Positions 63,070 through 64,000 of a stretch of DNA of 64,000 nt are shown one piece after another. How positions within the stretch are numbered: the first letter of the stretch is position 1; each line of letters starts with the position of its first letter. Source of the stretch: an uncultured Burkholderiales bacterium (GTDB lineage: Bacteria; Pseudomonadota; Gammaproteobacteria; Burkholderiales; Burkholderiaceae_C); the NCBI GenBank assembly GCA_903932865.1, contig CAIZHQ010000020.1, forward strand, positions 204,468 through 268,467, in the 5' to 3' direction. Below the pieces are notes generated by a model. That model was not told the origin of the DNA, did not search any database, and saw only the letters and a program-made list of their open reading frames with translations. The translations under genes were made by a program, and so were the position numbers.

Positions 63070-63564
63070 TTAAGTAGCAGGCTTAACGGGCAGCTTCAAT
63101 TTCCCTTTTTTCACCACGCCCTCCTCTTTGCCGAATGCGGCCTTGACCAACCCACTTACCGCTTCAATGCGTGCGTCTAACTCCCCGGCATCTACAGCGG
63201 CACGCAGTACCTCAAGCGTAGTGATGACGCCTGCAATGTTGTCGGTCTCAATGGCGTTTTTGCCTTCGATCACATCCAGCGTGCGTGCGCCATAGCGGAC
63301 TGTGATGCACATCTTTCCGTTATCTCCAGACCACCACCATGGTTTCAACCGCTTGGGAATTTCTACTCGTCGCATTTCGCCGGTGGCGTCGTCCCGGACT
63401 GTGCGAATCTTCACCGGTACAAACTCGGTACCTGACTGAACGGCTTTGGCCATTTGAATCTGCTCATGCAGCTTGGCGCTGAGCTTTTGCCGTCTGGCAT
63501 GCGCTGGGCTTGTGCCCTGCTGACGCTTGCTGGCGATGAATTTCAATGCATTGAGACCTGACAT
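63070..63564 (-). CDS. DUF6641-like hypothetical protein
   Basis: 164 aa. SGLNALKFIASKRQQGTSPAHARRQKL at the start, then TVRDDATGEMRRVEIPKRLKPWWWSGDNGKMCITVRYGARTLDVIEGKNAIE and a helical end GELDARIEAVSGLVKAAF. I recognise this as a small family common in integrative elements and plasmids of Beta- and Gammaproteobacteria. AAGGAGTAGCAA precedes its ATG. No enzymatic motif. Function unknown. Confidence 0.7.
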   Translation of the reverse strand: MSGLNALKFIASKRQQGTSPAHARRQKLSAKLHEQIQMAKAVQSGTEFVPVKIRTVRDDATGEMRRVEIPKRLKPWWWSGDNGKMCITVRYGARTLDVIEGKNAIETDNIAGVITTLEVLRAAVDAGELDARIEAVSGLVKAAFGKEEGVVKKGKLKLPVKPAT

Positions 63565-63680
63565 TTGCTACTCCTTGTGTGTTGCAGGAATAACAAATTT
63601 ATTGTCAGACCGTGGCTCTGGGCAACCGAATCATTGGTAACCCGACAGTCTGGAAGGACACCACTCGCAGCTTCAACCAA

Positions 63681-64000
63681 TCAAGATGTTGGAAAAACCG
63701 ATTTGTACCCTTTGGCCAAAGCTTCCTCTTGCTCGATTCTTTTCTTGTGCTCGCTTTCCTCTGCAGCAGCGTTCAAGGAACGCGGTTTGTAACGCTCCAG
63801 CTGCTTAGGGGTCAAATGCCAATAAGGATTACCCGTTTGCTCGCGCATCTGCATTTCAATCTCGGTCTTGAAATCCACGCCCAACCGCCGCTTGAAGAAA
63901 ATGGCGTCGTGAACATTGGCAATCGGTCTGTGACCTTTTGTGAGTGCTGTGCGTCTGACGATGTCCATGACCTGCGTCTCGCCGTGCTGATACAGGTAAG
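63681..64000 (-). CDS. Hypothetical element-borne protein, C-terminal part (partial)
   Basis: The frame is open beyond the Met at 63968 to the right edge (YLYQHGETQVMDIVRR), so this is the C-terminal ~105 residues of a longer protein. GHRPIANVHDAIFFKRRLG recalls the C-terminal palm of a polymerase-like or replication protein, then QTGNPYWHLTPKQLERYKPRSL and a charged helical tail. I cannot name the family. It lies ~117 bp upstream of the DUF6641-like gene in the same direction. Confidence 0.6.
   Translation of the reverse strand, partial: YLYQHGETQVMDIVRRTALTKGHRPIANVHDAIFFKRRLGVDFKTEIEMQMREQTGNPYWHLTPKQLERYKPRSLNAAAEESEHKKRIEQEEALAKGYKSVFPTS

Overview
The window looks like a Burkholderiales chromosome, probably Comamonadaceae. 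The grounds are four orphan Bug/TctC-type binding proteins, a VanA/TsaM-style Rieske operon, a DctPQM TRAP system, LysR/IclR regulators and a moderate-to-high G+C. This is recognition from protein style; no database search was possible. Most of the window is catabolic, and much of it appears to have arrived as genomic islands stacked at a tRNA-Val gene.

Layout. (1) 1-6.6 kb is a backbone-like operon: end of an FGGY sugar kinase, HAD phosphatase, SDR, polar amino-acid ABC transporter, gamma-glutamyltransferase and DeoR regulator. (2) 7.13-33.34 kb is island I. It starts with the 3' half of a tRNA-Val(CAC) gene (minus strand), an array of ~31.5-bp repeats and a dead integrase, and ends with an intact tyrosine integrase next to a second tRNA-Val 3' half. 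Cargo: an IclR regulator, two acyl-CoA dehydrogenases, a Bug protein, an NDP-forming and an AMP-forming acyl-CoA synthetase, two DUF1254/DUF1214 proteins, an alkylsulfatase, and a TetR-led operon with Zn-ADH, SDR, ferredoxin, CYP153-like P450, Baeyer-Villiger-type monooxygenase (BVMO), esterase and two Bug proteins. (3) 33.34-56.1 kb is probably island II. It begins with the second copy of the ~0.7-kb tRNA/array repeat. Cargo: a TRAP transporter with a Rieske oxygenase and an aryl-alcohol dehydrogenase; a set matching tsaR-tsaS / tsaMBCD (4-toluenesulfonate side-chain oxidation) in gene order; a sulfatase; DUF202 proteins; a Crp/Fnr regulator; a second Bug-SDR-BVMO set; and LysR, DoxX, DODA-type dioxygenase and UPF0126 genes. 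It ends in an integrase tail and a decayed array near 56 kb. (4) 56.2-62 kb has an alpha/beta hydrolase, a MerR/VIT-VWA pair and an AbrB-like antitoxin plus variant Fic protein lying between a full integrase and a second copy of that integrase's 3' end. (5) 62.3-64 kb has small plasmid/phage/ICE-like genes, one recognisable as DUF6641.

How the genes fit together. Island I can be read as a route for an alkyl or alicyclic substrate: sulfate ester removal or terminal hydroxylation, alcohol to ketone or aldehyde, oxygen insertion, ester cleavage, CoA activation and acyl-CoA dehydrogenation. Island II adds oxidation of an aryl methyl group to the acid with sulfonate-type transport and a sulfatase. 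A shared theme is organosulfur or surfactant-like compounds; that is inference from gene content.

Most unusual: the tandem islands with helically phased repeat arrays, the Fic protein whose catalytic His position is Gln and its placement between duplicated integrase ends, a palindrome carried inside reading frames, and the overlapping MerR/VIT-VWA pair.
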